A program made the translations under genes and the position numbers. A stretch of DNA of 64,000 nt from Cyanobium sp. NIES-981 (GTDB lineage Bacteria; Cyanobacteriota; Cyanobacteriia; PCC-6307; Cyanobiaceae), in assembly GCF_900088535.1 (NCBI RefSeq), contig NZ_LT578417.1:2790001-2854000 (forward strand). The letters are read 5' to 3'. How positions within the stretch are numbered: position 1 is the stretch's first letter; each line of letters starts with the position of its first letter. Under the pieces are notes generated by a model, which was not told the origin of the DNA, did not search any database, and saw nothing but the letters and a program-made list of their open reading frames with translations. This document shows positions 16,650 to 25,488 of this stretch, piece by piece.

Positions 16650-16937
16650 ATGGTCAGCAGCACCCCCTCTCCCACGCCCACTCCGGACGGTGCCCTTCCT
16701 GACACGGAAGAGGCCCGCGCCGAAGCTCTCTACGCGCGCATCAGCGCCGACAGCGCCCTCACCCAGGACCTGTTCCGCCAGGCCCTACAGGACCCCCATG
16801 GCGCCCTCGACCGCATCGTGGGTCTGGGTGATGAGTTCGGCCTGCCGGTGAGCCGGCAGGCCGTGAAGACCCACATTGCCTCGCTCGATGACGGCGCCAG
16901 CAAGCAATGGCTGCTCAAGGCCCGGGGTGGACTCTGA
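16650..16937 (+). CDS. small conserved protein, possibly Nif11-like
   Basis: A 95-residue protein from ATG 16650. After a disordered Ser/Thr/Pro N-terminus, residues about 30-90 form a helical domain (ALYARISADSALTQDLF, then LDRIVGLGDEFGLPVSRQAV) whose spacing resembles Nif11-like domains, the fold used as leader in many cyanobacterial peptide precursors. The protein ends KARGGL, a double glycine at the very end with no core peptide behind it. So it is not a precursor as it stands; it may be a stand-alone Nif11-type protein. The family call is tentative. Its 3' half is antisense to the small membrane-protein frame at 16785. Confidence 0.6.
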   Translation: MVSSTPSPTPTPDGALPDTEEARAEALYARISADSALTQDLFRQALQDPHGALDRIVGLGDEFGLPVSRQAVKTHIASLDDGASKQWLLKARGGL

Positions 16938-17117
16938 GCCAGGGCCGGCCGGCCGGCCGGCCGACGCCCACTCCGGCATGGGTCGGGCGGACCGCGGCGT
17001 GCCGGCAGGCTTGCGGATGCCGCCTCCCTGGGCCCAGCTGAAGAAGAGCCAGTAGCTCACGATGGCCAGGCCCGCTGCCACGATCAGTGCGGCGACCTGT
17101 TCCAGACGCTTGATCAT
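16785..17117 (-). CDS. putative small membrane protein
   Basis: From ATG 17117 a 110-residue frame begins with a credible single membrane helix (VAALIVAAGLAIVSYWLFFSW, after IKRLEQ), then a Gly/Pro-rich loop. The last 50 residues lie antisense to the small gene ending at 16937 and look like shadow coding, so the natural protein may be shorter and this copy may have lost its stop. The GGCC-repeat stretch at about 16944-16962 lies inside it. Moderate to low confidence. Confidence 0.4.
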   Translation of the reverse strand: MIKRLEQVAALIVAAGLAIVSYWLFFSWAQGGGIRKPAGTPRSARPMPEWASAGRPAGPGSESTPGLEQPLLAGAVIERGNVGLHGLPAHRQAELITQTHDAVEGAMGVL

Positions 17118-17320
17118 CCCGGCCCCGTGCGGCTCCCCGAAGTCTGCCCGGGACGCTGTCCTGCAGGGGTGGCAGGCAGCGGCGGGGCAATCCCTGCCTG
17201 CCTGCCGGCACAGTCCCCTGGCGGCACCCCTGGCAAGGATGCGAAATGATGAGGATGGAACTGCCTCTTGCGGAACTGCCGCCTGAGCCAGCTCCACCGC
17301 CCCTCATCCCGCTCCCCCCT

Positions 17321-19048
17321 GTGCTCCGCCTCGAACGCATCGGCAAGATCTATCCCACCGGGGAGGTGCTGCGCGATGTCACCTGGGAGGTGAAGCCGGG
17401 CGACCGCATCGGCCTGGTGGGGGTGAACGGGGCCGGCAAGTCGACCCAGCTGAAGATCATCGCCGGCCTGGAGGAGCCCAGCAGCGGCCAGGTGGTGAGG
17501 CAGGGCGAGCCGCGCATCGCCTACCTCCAGCAGGAATTCGATGTGGACCCGCGCCGCACGGTGCGCGAGGAGCTGTTCCAGGCCTTCGGAGAGGCGGCCG
17601 AGGTGCTGGAGCGCCAGCACCAGGTGGAGCAGGCCATGGCCGGCGAGCGGGCCGCCACCGACCCCGACCACCTCGACGAGCTGATCCACGAACTGGGCCG
17701 CCTGCACAGCCGCTTCGAGGCCCTGCACGGCTACGAGCTCGATGCCCGCATCGACAAGCTGCTGCCCACGATCGGCTTCTCGCCGGAGGGCGCCGAGCAG
17801 CCGGTGGGCGACTACTCCGGTGGCTGGCAGATGCGCATCGCCCTGGGCAAGATCCTGCTGCAGCAACCCGATCTGCTGCTGCTGGACGAACCCACCAACC
17901 ACCTGGATGTGGAGACGATCCAGTGGCTCGAGGGCTACCTGATCGAGCAGAGCGCCGCCCAGGTGGTGATCAGCCACGACCGCACCTTCCTGGACCGGGT
18001 CTGCACCCAGATCGTGGAAACCGAACGGGGAGTGTCGCGCACCTACCTGGGTAACTACAGCCAGCACCTGGAGCAGAAGGCGCTGGAGCGGGAGGCCACC
18101 CAGGCCGCCTTCGAGCGCCAGCAGAAGGAGCTCTCCGCCCAGCAGGCCTACATCGACCGCTTCCGGGCCAGCGCCACCCGCTCGACCCAGGCCAAGAGCC
18201 GCGAGAAGCTGCTGGAGAAGGTGGAGCGGGTGGAGGCGCCGATCGAGGGCGTCGGCGGCCCCCGGTTCCACTTCCCCGCGGCGCCGCGCTCGGGCCGGCT
18301 GGTGGCCGAGATCGCCGACCTCAGCCACAGCTACGGCGAGCAGATCCTGTTCCTGGGGGCCCACCTGGAGGTGGAGCGGGGCGACCGCATCGCCTTCGTG
18401 GGCCCCAACGGCGCCGGCAAATCCACTCTGCTGCGCCTGGTGATGGGCATGGAGCAGCCCCTGGAGGGCCGGGCCGGCCTGGGGGAGCACAACGTGATCG
18501 CCGGCTACTTCGAGCAGAACCAGGCCGAGGCCCTCGACCTCTCCAAGACAGTGATCGACACGATCTTCGAGGTGGTGCCGGACTGGACCCAGACCCAGGT
18601 GCGCTCGCTGCTGGGCAGCTTCTGCTTCTCCAACGAGAGCGTGTTCAAGGAGGCCGGCAAGCTCTCGGGCGGGGAGAAGGCCCGGCTGGCCCTGGCCCTG
18701 ATGCTGCTGAAGCCCTGCAACCTGCTGGTGCTGGATGAGCCCACCAACCACCTCGACATCCCGGCCAAGCAGATGCTCGAAGACGCCCTGATCGCCTACG
18801 AAGGGGCCGCGCTGCTGGTGAGCCACGACCGCTACTTCATCTCCCGGGTGGCGAACCGCATCGTGGAGCTGCGGGACGGCGAACTGGTGCTCTACCGCGG
18901 TGACTACGCCTACTACCTCGAGAAGAAGGAGGAGGAGGCCGAGCTGGCCAGGCAGGAGGCGGAGGCGGAGGCCCGGGCCGCGAAGACCGCCGCCAACCGC
19001 GAGAAACAGCGTGCCCGCGACGCGGCCCGCAAGGCGAAGGCGGCCTGA
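17321..19048 (+). CDS. ABC-F family ATP-binding protein
   Basis: Soluble translation-associated ATPase with two ABC cassettes and no membrane domain (575 residues from GTG 17321). Walker A motifs are GLVGVNGAGKSTQ and FVGPNGAGKSTL; signatures are YSGGWQMR and LSGGEKAR; both Walker B regions read LLDEPTNHLD or VLDEPTNHLD. A charged coiled-coil linker of the ABC-F type joins the cassettes, and the C-terminus is an Ala/Lys/Arg-rich helix. ATG 17246 is in frame upstream, but GTG 17321 gives LRLERIGKIYPTGEVL directly, matching the usual family start and avoiding a Pro-rich extension. It could be EttA-, Uup- or YdiF-like. Confidence 0.9.
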   Translation: MLRLERIGKIYPTGEVLRDVTWEVKPGDRIGLVGVNGAGKSTQLKIIAGLEEPSSGQVVRQGEPRIAYLQQEFDVDPRRTVREELFQAFGEAAEVLERQHQVEQAMAGERAATDPDHLDELIHELGRLHSRFEALHGYELDARIDKLLPTIGFSPEGAEQPVGDYSGGWQMRIALGKILLQQPDLLLLDEPTNHLDVETIQWLEGYLIEQSAAQVVISHDRTFLDRVCTQIVETERGVSRTYLGNYSQHLEQKALEREATQAAFERQQKELSAQQAYIDRFRASATRSTQAKSREKLLEKVERVEAPIEGVGGPRFHFPAAPRSGRLVAEIADLSHSYGEQILFLGAHLEVERGDRIAFVGPNGAGKSTLLRLVMGMEQPLEGRAGLGEHNVIAGYFEQNQAEALDLSKTVIDTIFEVVPDWTQTQVRSLLGSFCFSNESVFKEAGKLSGGEKARLALALMLLKPCNLLVLDEPTNHLDIPAKQMLEDALIAYEGAALLVSHDRYFISRVANRIVELRDGELVLYRGDYAYYLEKKEEEAELARQEAEAEARAAKTAANREKQRARDAARKAKAA

Positions 19049-19169
19049 GGGCTGTGTCCCGCGGAACAGCAAATCCGCACAACAAGGCGCCCCTGTCGCA
19101 ACGGCTACGAGCGGAACTGAAACAGTTTGTAGCTTTGCGGTGGTCCATCGCCCCATTGCGACGCCCGCC

Positions 19170-19397
19170 ATGTCTGAACCACTCGCCCTCTCCCTCGGTC
19201 AGCAATTCGAGATCGAGCGGATGAGCCGTGCCATCGACGACACGGCAGATCTTCAGGCCCTGCAGGGGATCGCCAAGCAACTGCTGCAGGCCTGGCACAG
19301 CCAGAAAGCCGCCACCCAGTGGGTGATGCGGCAGCAGCTCGGTGCTCCCTCCCAGTTCGCCGCAGGCCTGCCGCAGCCCTGGGGTCAGGACGCATGA
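19170..19397 (+). CDS. conserved small cyanobacterial protein
   Basis: A 75-residue soluble, mostly helical protein starting at ATG 19170 (SEPLALSLGQQFEIERMSR) and containing LQGIAKQLLQAWHSQKAATQ. The spacing of hydrophobic and charged residues is that of a conserved protein rather than random frame. I believe close homologues are widespread in cyanobacteria (possibly the DUF6439 group) but cannot verify the number. It lies 121 bases behind the ABC-F gene and convergent with the Deg protease gene, 25 bases between the stops. Function unknown. Confidence 0.65.
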   Translation: MSEPLALSLGQQFEIERMSRAIDDTADLQALQGIAKQLLQAWHSQKAATQWVMRQQLGAPSQFAAGLPQPWGQDA

Positions 19398-19422
19398 GCG
19401 GCCCTGGGCAAGGGCGGTTGCG

Positions 19423-20577
19423 TCAGGCTCCGCCCATCTGCACAGGCACCAGGGTCACCTTCAGCAGCTGACCCTGGCGGTTGATGCTGAGGGTGAGGTT
19501 GCCCCCCACCCCCGCCCGCTCCACCGCGGCCACCACCTCGGAGGGCTGGGAGATGTCCCTCCCCTGTGCGGCGATCACCACATCCCCCTGACGCAGGCCA
19601 GCACGTTCCGCGGGTCCATTGGCCATCACGGAAGCCACCCGCACCCCCCGGCTCAAGCCGGAACCGTCGCCAGGCCGCACCAGATCCAGCCCGATTCCGA
19701 TCATCGGATGGCTCACCTTGCCCGTGATCAGCAGCTGACGGGCGATCTCCCGGGCCCGGTTGATCGGGATCGCAAAGCCCAGTCCCGCGCCGGGACCCTG
19801 ACGAACGAGGGTGTTGATGCCGATCACCTCGCCGTCGGCATTGAGCAGGGGCCCTCCGGAATTGCCCGGATTGATGGCCGCATCGGTCTGGATGAGATCC
19901 AACCGCTTGTCGGTGATGCCCAGCTTGGCGGCGTTCCGGTTGAGGTTGCTGATGATCCCCATGGTCACGGTGTTGTCGAGTCCATAGGGATTGCCGACGG
20001 CGATGGCCCATTCCCCCACCTCCAGGGAGTCCGAGTCTCCGAGGGGGGCCACCGGCCAGGGGCCAGCTCCGGCCAGCCGCACCACCGCCATGTCGGTGAG
20101 CCGGTCCAGCCCCACCACGGTGCCCTCGAGCCGGCGGCCGTCCTGCAGTCCCACGGTCACTTTGTCGGTCTTCTCCACCACGTGGGCATTGGTGAGAATC
20201 AGCCCATCGGGATGGAAGATCACGCCACTGCCCTGGCCCCGTTCGGTGCGCTGGGAGGGAGGCACGGCGCGCTGCTGGGGCAGGCCGAAGAACTGCCGGA
20301 AGATCGGATCGTTGAGCAGGGGACTGGCGGAGGACCGGCCCCGGGATCCCGGCACCAGCACGGTGCGCTCCGTGTCGATGGTGACGACCGCGGGGCCGGC
20401 CCGGCGCACCGCCGCGGCCACGAACGACTCCCGGCTGAGGGCCCCTGTCAGCGCGCCTCTGGGCTGGGCCGCGGCCGGGAGCGGCAGCCAGGCGGCGGGG
20501 GCCAGCTGGGCCGGAGCCAGCAGGGAGACAACCGTCAGGGACAGGGCACGTACGGACCTCATGCGCTGGACAGCCAT
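19423..20577 (-). CDS. Deg/HtrA-type periplasmic serine protease with PDZ domain
   Basis: Trypsin-like quality-control protease of the HhoA/HhoB/HtrA group, 384 residues. An N-terminal signal peptide is followed by the protease domain with the catalytic triad His in LTNAHVVE, Asp in LTDMAVVRL and Ser in [10 protein letters not shown]. One C-terminal PDZ domain ([22 protein letters not shown]) binds exposed C-termini. It likely acts in the periplasm or thylakoid lumen, including turnover of damaged photosystem proteins. A tiny membrane-protein gene is transcribed divergently from its upstream region. Which of the cyanobacterial paralogues it is cannot be decided by eye. Confidence 0.92.
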   Translation of the reverse strand: MAVQRMRSVRALSLTVVSLLAPAQLAPAAWLPLPAAAQPRGALTGALSRESFVAAAVRRAGPAVVTIDTERTVLVPGSRGRSSASPLLNDPIFRQFFGLPQQRAVPPSQRTERGQGSGVIFHPDGLILTNAHVVEKTDKVTVGLQDGRRLEGTVVGLDRLTDMAVVRLAGAGPWPVAPLGDSDSLEVGEWAIAVGNPYGLDNTVTMGIISNLNRNAAKLGITDKRLDLIQTDAAINPGNSGGPLLNADGEVIGINTLVRQGPGAGLGFAIPINRAREIARQLLITGKVSHPMIGIGLDLVRPGDGSGLSRGVRVASVMANGPAERAGLRQGDVVIAAQGRDISQPSEVVAAVERAGVGGNLTLSINRQGQLLKVTLVPVQMGGA

Positions 20578-20656
20578 GACATCGGTTCACCGTAGGCAGA
20601 ACGCTTCGGAGGGAGCCGGGCAGGCGCACCAGCCTGCACAGCGCCACATTCGTCCC

Positions 20657-20662
20657 TAGGGT
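20657..20662 (+). promoter_or_regulatory. TAGGGT -10-like element before the 37-residue gene
   Basis: TAGGGT lies 22 bases upstream of the ATG at 20685, in the 107-base region shared with the divergent Deg protease gene. Confidence 0.35.
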
Positions 20663-20684
20663 AGGCAAAGAATTGTATCGAGTC

Positions 20685-20798
20685 ATGGACACAAGCCGCC
20701 TACTTCTGGCCTTCCTGGCCTTTGGTGCCGCCTGCACCACCCTGTGGGCCTGGATGCTGGCCAACGCCGGCGGCAGTTCGAGCCGGTCCGGGCGATGA
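20685..20798 (+). CDS. 37-residue single-pass membrane microprotein
   Basis: ATG 20685 to TGA 20798 encodes 37 residues: a short N-terminus (DTSRL), one hydrophobic helix (LLAFLAFGAACTTLWAWML) and a Gly/Ser/Arg tail. A -10-like TAGGGT sits 22 bases before the start and the frame uses typical GC-rich codons. Size and topology resemble small photosystem or cytochrome subunits, but the sequence matches none that I know. It is divergent from the Deg protease gene. A real but unnamed microprotein seems likely. Confidence 0.5.
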   Translation: MDTSRLLLAFLAFGAACTTLWAWMLANAGGSSSRSGR

Positions 20799-20844
20799 TG
20801 GGCGTTGTGGTACGGCCCAGTCCTTCTGCGGCAGGAGCCCAGGC

Positions 20845-21153
20845 ATGAACGCCCTTCTTTCCCAGCTTTTCCCGATCCTTTACGGCGCCTGCTTCCTGGT
20901 GCTGCTCTGGCAGGCCTTCCGGGTGATGGGGCAGGGTTTCAAGGCCGTGCCCCGGCCCGGTGACGGCGTTGCACCCGGCAGCTCCAGCCGTCCGAGCGGG
21001 CCGGCCCAGGCCGAAGCCCAGGACCGCACCGGCCGCCTCACCATCCACCCCGAGCTGCTCGACGCGGAAGGCCAGCTCACCCGGGAAGATCTGCTCACGG
21101 TGCGCTTCAGCGGCGACAACGAGCGACCCAGCTTCCCCGGGGAGGCCGGCTGA
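20845..21153 (+). CDS. DUF2973-like membrane protein
   Basis: A 102-residue protein from ATG 20845 with one N-terminal membrane helix (LFPILYGACFLVLLWQAF), a disordered middle, and a conserved C-terminal motif (LTIHPELLDAEGQLTREDLLTVRF). The helix plus HPELLDxxG layout is that of the cyanobacterial DUF2973 family, whose function is unknown. It follows the 37-residue gene by 46 bases on the same strand and may share its transcript. Confidence 0.7.
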   Translation: MNALLSQLFPILYGACFLVLLWQAFRVMGQGFKAVPRPGDGVAPGSSSRPSGPAQAEAQDRTGRLTIHPELLDAEGQLTREDLLTVRFSGDNERPSFPGEAG

Positions 21154-21171
21154 GGGGTCCCCCCTGCTGAA

Positions 21172-21177
21172 TAGGCT
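21172..21177 (+). promoter_or_regulatory. TAGGCT -10-like element
   Basis: TAGGCT lies 35 bases before the TTG start at 21213. Confidence 0.3.
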
Positions 21178-21212
21178 CACCGTTGAGCACGTGACTTCAG
21201 GGAGGGCGAGCA

Positions 21213-21596
21213 TTGGATCAACGCACGCGCATCGTGGCCGCATTACTGCGCAACCTCAAGCTGCCGCCCCGCTTCCGTCTCAAGCTGGTGAAGGAGGACC
21301 CGATCCGGCTGGAGCTCAGTCTGACCCCGGCCTACGGCAAGGATCCGGTGCTCGTGGGACTGGTGGAGTCGCAGGATCTGGTGGCACGCCGGGATCGCGA
21401 GGGGCGCATCCCGCGCGACCTGCAGGGCACGTGGGACTGGACCGTGCGCCACGGCAAGGTGAGCACCGGCGGCTGGAACCCCTACCTGAAGGAGGCCCTG
21501 CAGACGATGTTCGAAACCGGCCTGCCGGCCATCGTCTACGAGGAACTCACGGGTGAGGCCTACCACCCCGTGGACGGCGCCCGGCATGTGCGCTGA
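21213..21596 (+). CDS. conserved protein of unknown function
   Basis: A 127-residue soluble protein from TTG 21213 (DQRTRIVAALLRNLKLPPRF). Sequence is well-formed alpha/beta with DPIRLELSLTPAYGKDPVL and GTWDWTVRHGKVSTGGWNPY; no membrane segment or catalytic motif stands out. It reads like a conserved cyanobacterial protein without a name. It sits between the DUF2973-like gene and hrpB on the same strand. Confidence 0.65.
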   Translation: MDQRTRIVAALLRNLKLPPRFRLKLVKEDPIRLELSLTPAYGKDPVLVGLVESQDLVARRDREGRIPRDLQGTWDWTVRHGKVSTGGWNPYLKEALQTMFETGLPAIVYEELTGEAYHPVDGARHVR

Positions 21597-21655
21597 ACAC
21601 CGGACCATCCCCCTCACCCTCCTCGCCATGGCGCCCAGCAGCCGGTTGCACTGAG

Positions 21656-24202
21656 ATGCAGCGGCTGCCGATCGACAGCCTGCTGGAGCGGATCCAAAGG
21701 GTGCTGCAGGTCCCCGGCGCCACGCTGCTCCTGCAGGCTCCGCCCGGGGCAGGCAAGACCACGCGGGTGCCGGGCGCAGCCCTGGCCGCCCTCCAGAGGG
21801 CGCAGGACACTGCCGGCGGCGTCTGGATGGTCGAACCGAGGCGTCTGGCGGCACGCGCCGCCGCGGAGCGGCTGGCCCAGGAACGCGGGGAGGCGGTGGG
21901 GCAGCAGGTGGGCTACAGCGTTCGCCTGGAGCGGCGCGTCAGCGCCGCCACCCGGATCGAGGTGCTCACGGGCGGGCTGTTCCTGCGGCGGCTCCAGGCC
22001 GATCCTGGCCTGAGCGGGGTGGGCTGCCTGATTCTGGATGAATTCCACGAGCGGCACGCCGACACCGACCTGGCCCTTGCCCTGGTGCGCCAGGCCCGCG
22101 ACCTGCTGACGCCGGAGCTGCGGCTGGTGGTGATGTCGGCCACGCTGGAGCTGGAGGCCCTGGCCGCCCAGCTCCCCGAGGCCACCGTGCTGCGCAGCGA
22201 GGGGCGCAGCCATCCGGTGGCCGTGGAGCACCAGCCGCCCCGGCCCGCCGAACGCCTGGAGCAGCAGGTGGTGCGGGCCCTGGAGACCCACTGGCTCGGG
22301 GACGGTGAGCCGCAGGACACCACCCTGGTGTTTCTGCCGGGCCAGCGGGAGATCCAGGGCTGCGCGCGGGCGATCGGCGCCACGTCCTGGGCCGGCTCGG
22401 TCGACTGGGTGGGGCTGCATGGCAACCTGCCGCTGGCCCAGCAGAGCCAGGCGATCGCCCCCGCCCGCCCTGGCCGGGGCAAGGTGGTGCTGGCCACCTC
22501 CATCGCCGAAAGCTCCCTCACGATCGCAGGCGTGCGCCTGGTGATTGATGCGGGGCTCAGCCGGCGCAACCGCTTTGACCCCGCCAGCGGCATGGACGGC
22601 CTGGTGACCGTGCCGGCGAGCCTGGCCAGCGCCGACCAACGGGCCGGTCGCGCAGGCCGGCTGGGACCGGGCACCTGCGTGCGGCTCTGGTCACCGGCGG
22701 ACCAGCGGCGACGCCCTGCCCACGACACCCCGGCCCTGCAGGAAGCCGATCCGCTGCCGCTGGCCCTCCAGCTGGCCTGGTGGGGCGATCCCCTCGGTGA
22801 GCAGCTCGCCTGGCTGGACCCCCCACGCCCTGCGGCCCTGGCCGAGGCACGGCAGCTGCTGGCGCAACTGGAAGCCCTCGATGCCACGGGGACGCTGACC
22901 GCCCACGGCCGCCGTCTGGCGGAGCTGGGCCTGCCGCCAAGGCTGGGCCACATGCTGCTGGTGGCGAAACGCTGGGGTGCGGAGGACCTGGCCAGTGAAC
23001 TCGCTGTGCTGCTGAGTGAGCGGGACCCGCTGGAGCGCAGCGAAGCCGGCGGCGATCTTCTGGCCCGGCTCGACTGGCTGCGGCGGCAGCCCGCGGGACA
23101 CCCCCTGCGCCGGCTGCAGGCCCAGTGGCTGCAGCGCAGCGGAGAGCGGGAGCGGGGCCCGGCCCGTGCGGTGACAGGACCTGGCTCCGACAGCGACTGG
23201 GCCGCCCGACTGGTGGCTTCTGCCTACCCGGAGCGGGTGGCGCTGGCCCGCCGGGAGGGGCGGGGGCGGTATCTGATGCGCAATGGTCGTGGCGCTGTGC
23301 TGCATCCGGATGACCCGTTGCTGGGGGCCGAAGCCCTGGCCATCGCCAGCGCCGACGGGGGCGATCAGAACGCCCGCATCCAGCTGGCGGTGGCCATGGA
23401 GCGGGAACAGCTGCGCCGCCTGGCCGAGGAGCATGGATGCCGCCGTGCCGAGGCCCGCTGGGATGCCGATGCCGCTCGGGTGCGCTGCGAACAGCGTCTC
23501 CAGCTCGATGCCCTGGTGCTGGAGACGCGCCCCTGGCCCGATGCCGGAGGCGCTGCTGTGATCGCGGCGCTGCTGGAGGGCCTGCGGCAGAAGGGGATCG
23601 GGGCCCTGCCGTGGACGCCGCCGGTCCGCCAGCTGCAGCACCGTCTCCAGCTCGCCCATCGTCATCTCGGACCTCCCTGGCCCGACCGCAGCGACAGCCA
23701 CCTCGCCTCGGAGCTGGACGCTTGGCTGGGTCCGCACCTGGAGGGATGCCGCAGCCTGGAGGACGTGGGCAAGCTCAACCTGAGCGAAGCCCTGTGGCAG
23801 GGCCTCGACTGGACGCTGCGCCTGGAGCTGGAGCGGCTGCTGCCCGAACGGCTGCCCGTGCCCACCGGCCGCCTGGTGCGGATCGACTACAGCACGGGCG
23901 AGCCGGTGCTGGCCGTGAAGCTGCAGGAGCTGTTCGGCGCGGCACAGGGGCCGGCGGTGCTGAACGGGCGCCTGCCGGTGACGCTGCATCTGCTGACGCC
24001 GGCCGGGCGCCCGGCGGCGATCACCCAGGACCTGGCGGGCTTCTGGGCGGGCAGCTACCGGGAGGTGCGCCGGGAACTGCGGGGCCGCTACCCCAAGCAT
24101 CCCTGGCCGGAAGACGCCGCCAACGCCAGCCCCACCGCCCTGACCCACGCCCGGCAGGGCCAACGGTCCGCCAGACTGCGGTCCGTTCGGATGCAGGGAT
24201 GA
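21656..24202 (+). CDS. hrpB: ATP-dependent RNA helicase HrpB
   Basis: DEAH-type superfamily 2 helicase of 848 residues. Motif I is APPGAGKTTRVP at about residue 28, motif II is DEFHERH, motif III is SATLE, and motif VI is DQRAGRAGR. The C-terminal HrpB domain includes a conserved DYSTGEPVLAVKLQELFG and ends with TKHP-like KHPWPEDAANA. Length fits the family (about 810-850). The cellular role is poorly defined; homologues are assumed to act in RNA metabolism. Genes for exonuclease VII follow 69 bases downstream on the same strand. Confidence 0.93.
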   Translation: MQRLPIDSLLERIQRVLQVPGATLLLQAPPGAGKTTRVPGAALAALQRAQDTAGGVWMVEPRRLAARAAAERLAQERGEAVGQQVGYSVRLERRVSAATRIEVLTGGLFLRRLQADPGLSGVGCLILDEFHERHADTDLALALVRQARDLLTPELRLVVMSATLELEALAAQLPEATVLRSEGRSHPVAVEHQPPRPAERLEQQVVRALETHWLGDGEPQDTTLVFLPGQREIQGCARAIGATSWAGSVDWVGLHGNLPLAQQSQAIAPARPGRGKVVLATSIAESSLTIAGVRLVIDAGLSRRNRFDPASGMDGLVTVPASLASADQRAGRAGRLGPGTCVRLWSPADQRRRPAHDTPALQEADPLPLALQLAWWGDPLGEQLAWLDPPRPAALAEARQLLAQLEALDATGTLTAHGRRLAELGLPPRLGHMLLVAKRWGAEDLASELAVLLSERDPLERSEAGGDLLARLDWLRRQPAGHPLRRLQAQWLQRSGERERGPARAVTGPGSDSDWAARLVASAYPERVALARREGRGRYLMRNGRGAVLHPDDPLLGAEALAIASADGGDQNARIQLAVAMEREQLRRLAEEHGCRRAEARWDADAARVRCEQRLQLDALVLETRPWPDAGGAAVIAALLEGLRQKGIGALPWTPPVRQLQHRLQLAHRHLGPPWPDRSDSHLASELDAWLGPHLEGCRSLEDVGKLNLSEALWQGLDWTLRLELERLLPERLPVPTGRLVRIDYSTGEPVLAVKLQELFGAAQGPAVLNGRLPVTLHLLTPAGRPAAITQDLAGFWAGSYREVRRELRGRYPKHPWPEDAANASPTALTHARQGQRSARLRSVRMQG

Positions 24203-24271
24203 ACGCCATGGCCTGCGACCCGGCGCGGCAGAGCCGGGGGCATCTCCACCGGCGGCTGCAGGCCTGAGCCG

Positions 24272-25486
24272 ATGCCTGCACTCCGAGCCACCGGTGATCG
24301 AACCCTCACTGCCCCACCCGGCACCAATGGCCTGCCCCGCTACAGCGTCAGCGACCTGAATGCGGCGCTGGGCGGACTGATCGAACGGGGCTTCGCGCCG
24401 CGCTTTCTCCTGGAAGCCACCGTGAGCCGTCCCCAGCTCAAGAAAGGCCACCTCTGGATGACGCTGGTGGATGAGCAGGCCTCCATCTCAGCCGTGGTCT
24501 GGGCCTCCCAGCGCCAGAAACTCACCGTCGAACCCGCCGAAGGCGATGGCGTGGTGGTGGTGGGCAAGCTGAATTTCTGGGCCGCCAGGGCCTCGCTGTG
24601 CGTGCAGGTGCTCGATCTGAGGCCCAGCCTCAGCAGCGTGATGCGCCGATTCGAGCGGGTGTATGGCGAGCTGGTGGCGGAGGGGCTGTTCGAGGCAAGC
24701 CGCAAGCGGGCCCTGCCACAGGCGCCAGGCCGGATCGCCCTGCTCACCAGCGCACCGAGTTCGGCCCTGGCGGACATGCTGCGCACCGCGGCAGAGCGCT
24801 GGCCCGCCACCCGCGTGCTGGTGGTGCCCATCCCCGTGCAGGGTGCCGTGGAGGCCCAGATCTGTGGGGCCCTGCAAGGGCTGTTCAGCCGCTGCCGCAG
24901 CGAGGGCATCGAGGCTGTGGTGCTCGCCCGGGGCGGTGGCAGCCGGGAAGACCTCGCCGTGTTCGACGGCGCCGAGCTGGCACGCGTTCTGGCCCAGGCT
25001 CCGGTGCCTGTGGTGAGCGGCATCGGCCACGAAGACGACACCACCATCGCCGACCTGGTGGCGGACTACCGGGCCGCGACCCCCACCGCTGCCCTGGTGG
25101 CCCTCCTGCCCGAGCGTGAGGCCGTGCGCCACGGTCTGCAGCAGACCCGGCGCCACCTCATGCAGCTGGTGGCCCTGCGCCTGCAGTCCGAACGGCAGCA
25201 GCTCGGCCGGTTTCAGGAGCGGCTGCGTCAACTGCAGCCTCACGATCTGCTGCTGCAGCGGCGCCAGAGCCTGGAGCAGGCCCGAGCCCTGCTGCGTGCG
25301 CTCTCCCCGGAGCAGGTGCTGCAGCGCGGCTTCGCCCTGATCCGCTCCCCCGATGGCCAGGTGGTGCGCTCCGTCGCCGCCCTGCAGCCGGAGGGGTTGG
25401 TGAGCCTCGTGCTGGCCGACGGCCAGGCCGAAGCCCGGGTGCGCGAGATTCAGCCGGGACCAACCCGACCCTCGGCAGAGAGCTGA
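24272..25486 (+). CDS. xseA: exodeoxyribonuclease VII large subunit
   Basis: Catalytic subunit of the single-strand-specific nuclease that works in mismatch repair and recombination. An N-terminal OB-fold (FLLEATVSRPQLKKGHLW onward) is followed by the nuclease region with LARGGGSREDL and the signature SGIGHEDDTTIADLVADYRA plus TPTAA, then a coiled-coil C-terminus that binds XseB. Length 404 residues is normal. xseB begins two bases after the stop. Confidence 0.95.
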   Translation: MPALRATGDRTLTAPPGTNGLPRYSVSDLNAALGGLIERGFAPRFLLEATVSRPQLKKGHLWMTLVDEQASISAVVWASQRQKLTVEPAEGDGVVVVGKLNFWAARASLCVQVLDLRPSLSSVMRRFERVYGELVAEGLFEASRKRALPQAPGRIALLTSAPSSALADMLRTAAERWPATRVLVVPIPVQGAVEAQICGALQGLFSRCRSEGIEAVVLARGGGSREDLAVFDGAELARVLAQAPVPVVSGIGHEDDTTIADLVADYRAATPTAALVALLPEREAVRHGLQQTRRHLMQLVALRLQSERQQLGRFQERLRQLQPHDLLLQRRQSLEQARALLRALSPEQVLQRGFALIRSPDGQVVRSVAALQPEGLVSLVLADGQAEARVREIQPGPTRPSAES

Positions 25487-25488
25487 CC

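Noticed and set aside
16942-16962. GGCC tandem repeat as a terminator or insertion-element end
   Set aside because: It is a short self-complementary run in GC-rich DNA, without a T run or matching second copy, and part of it may be coding on the minus strand.
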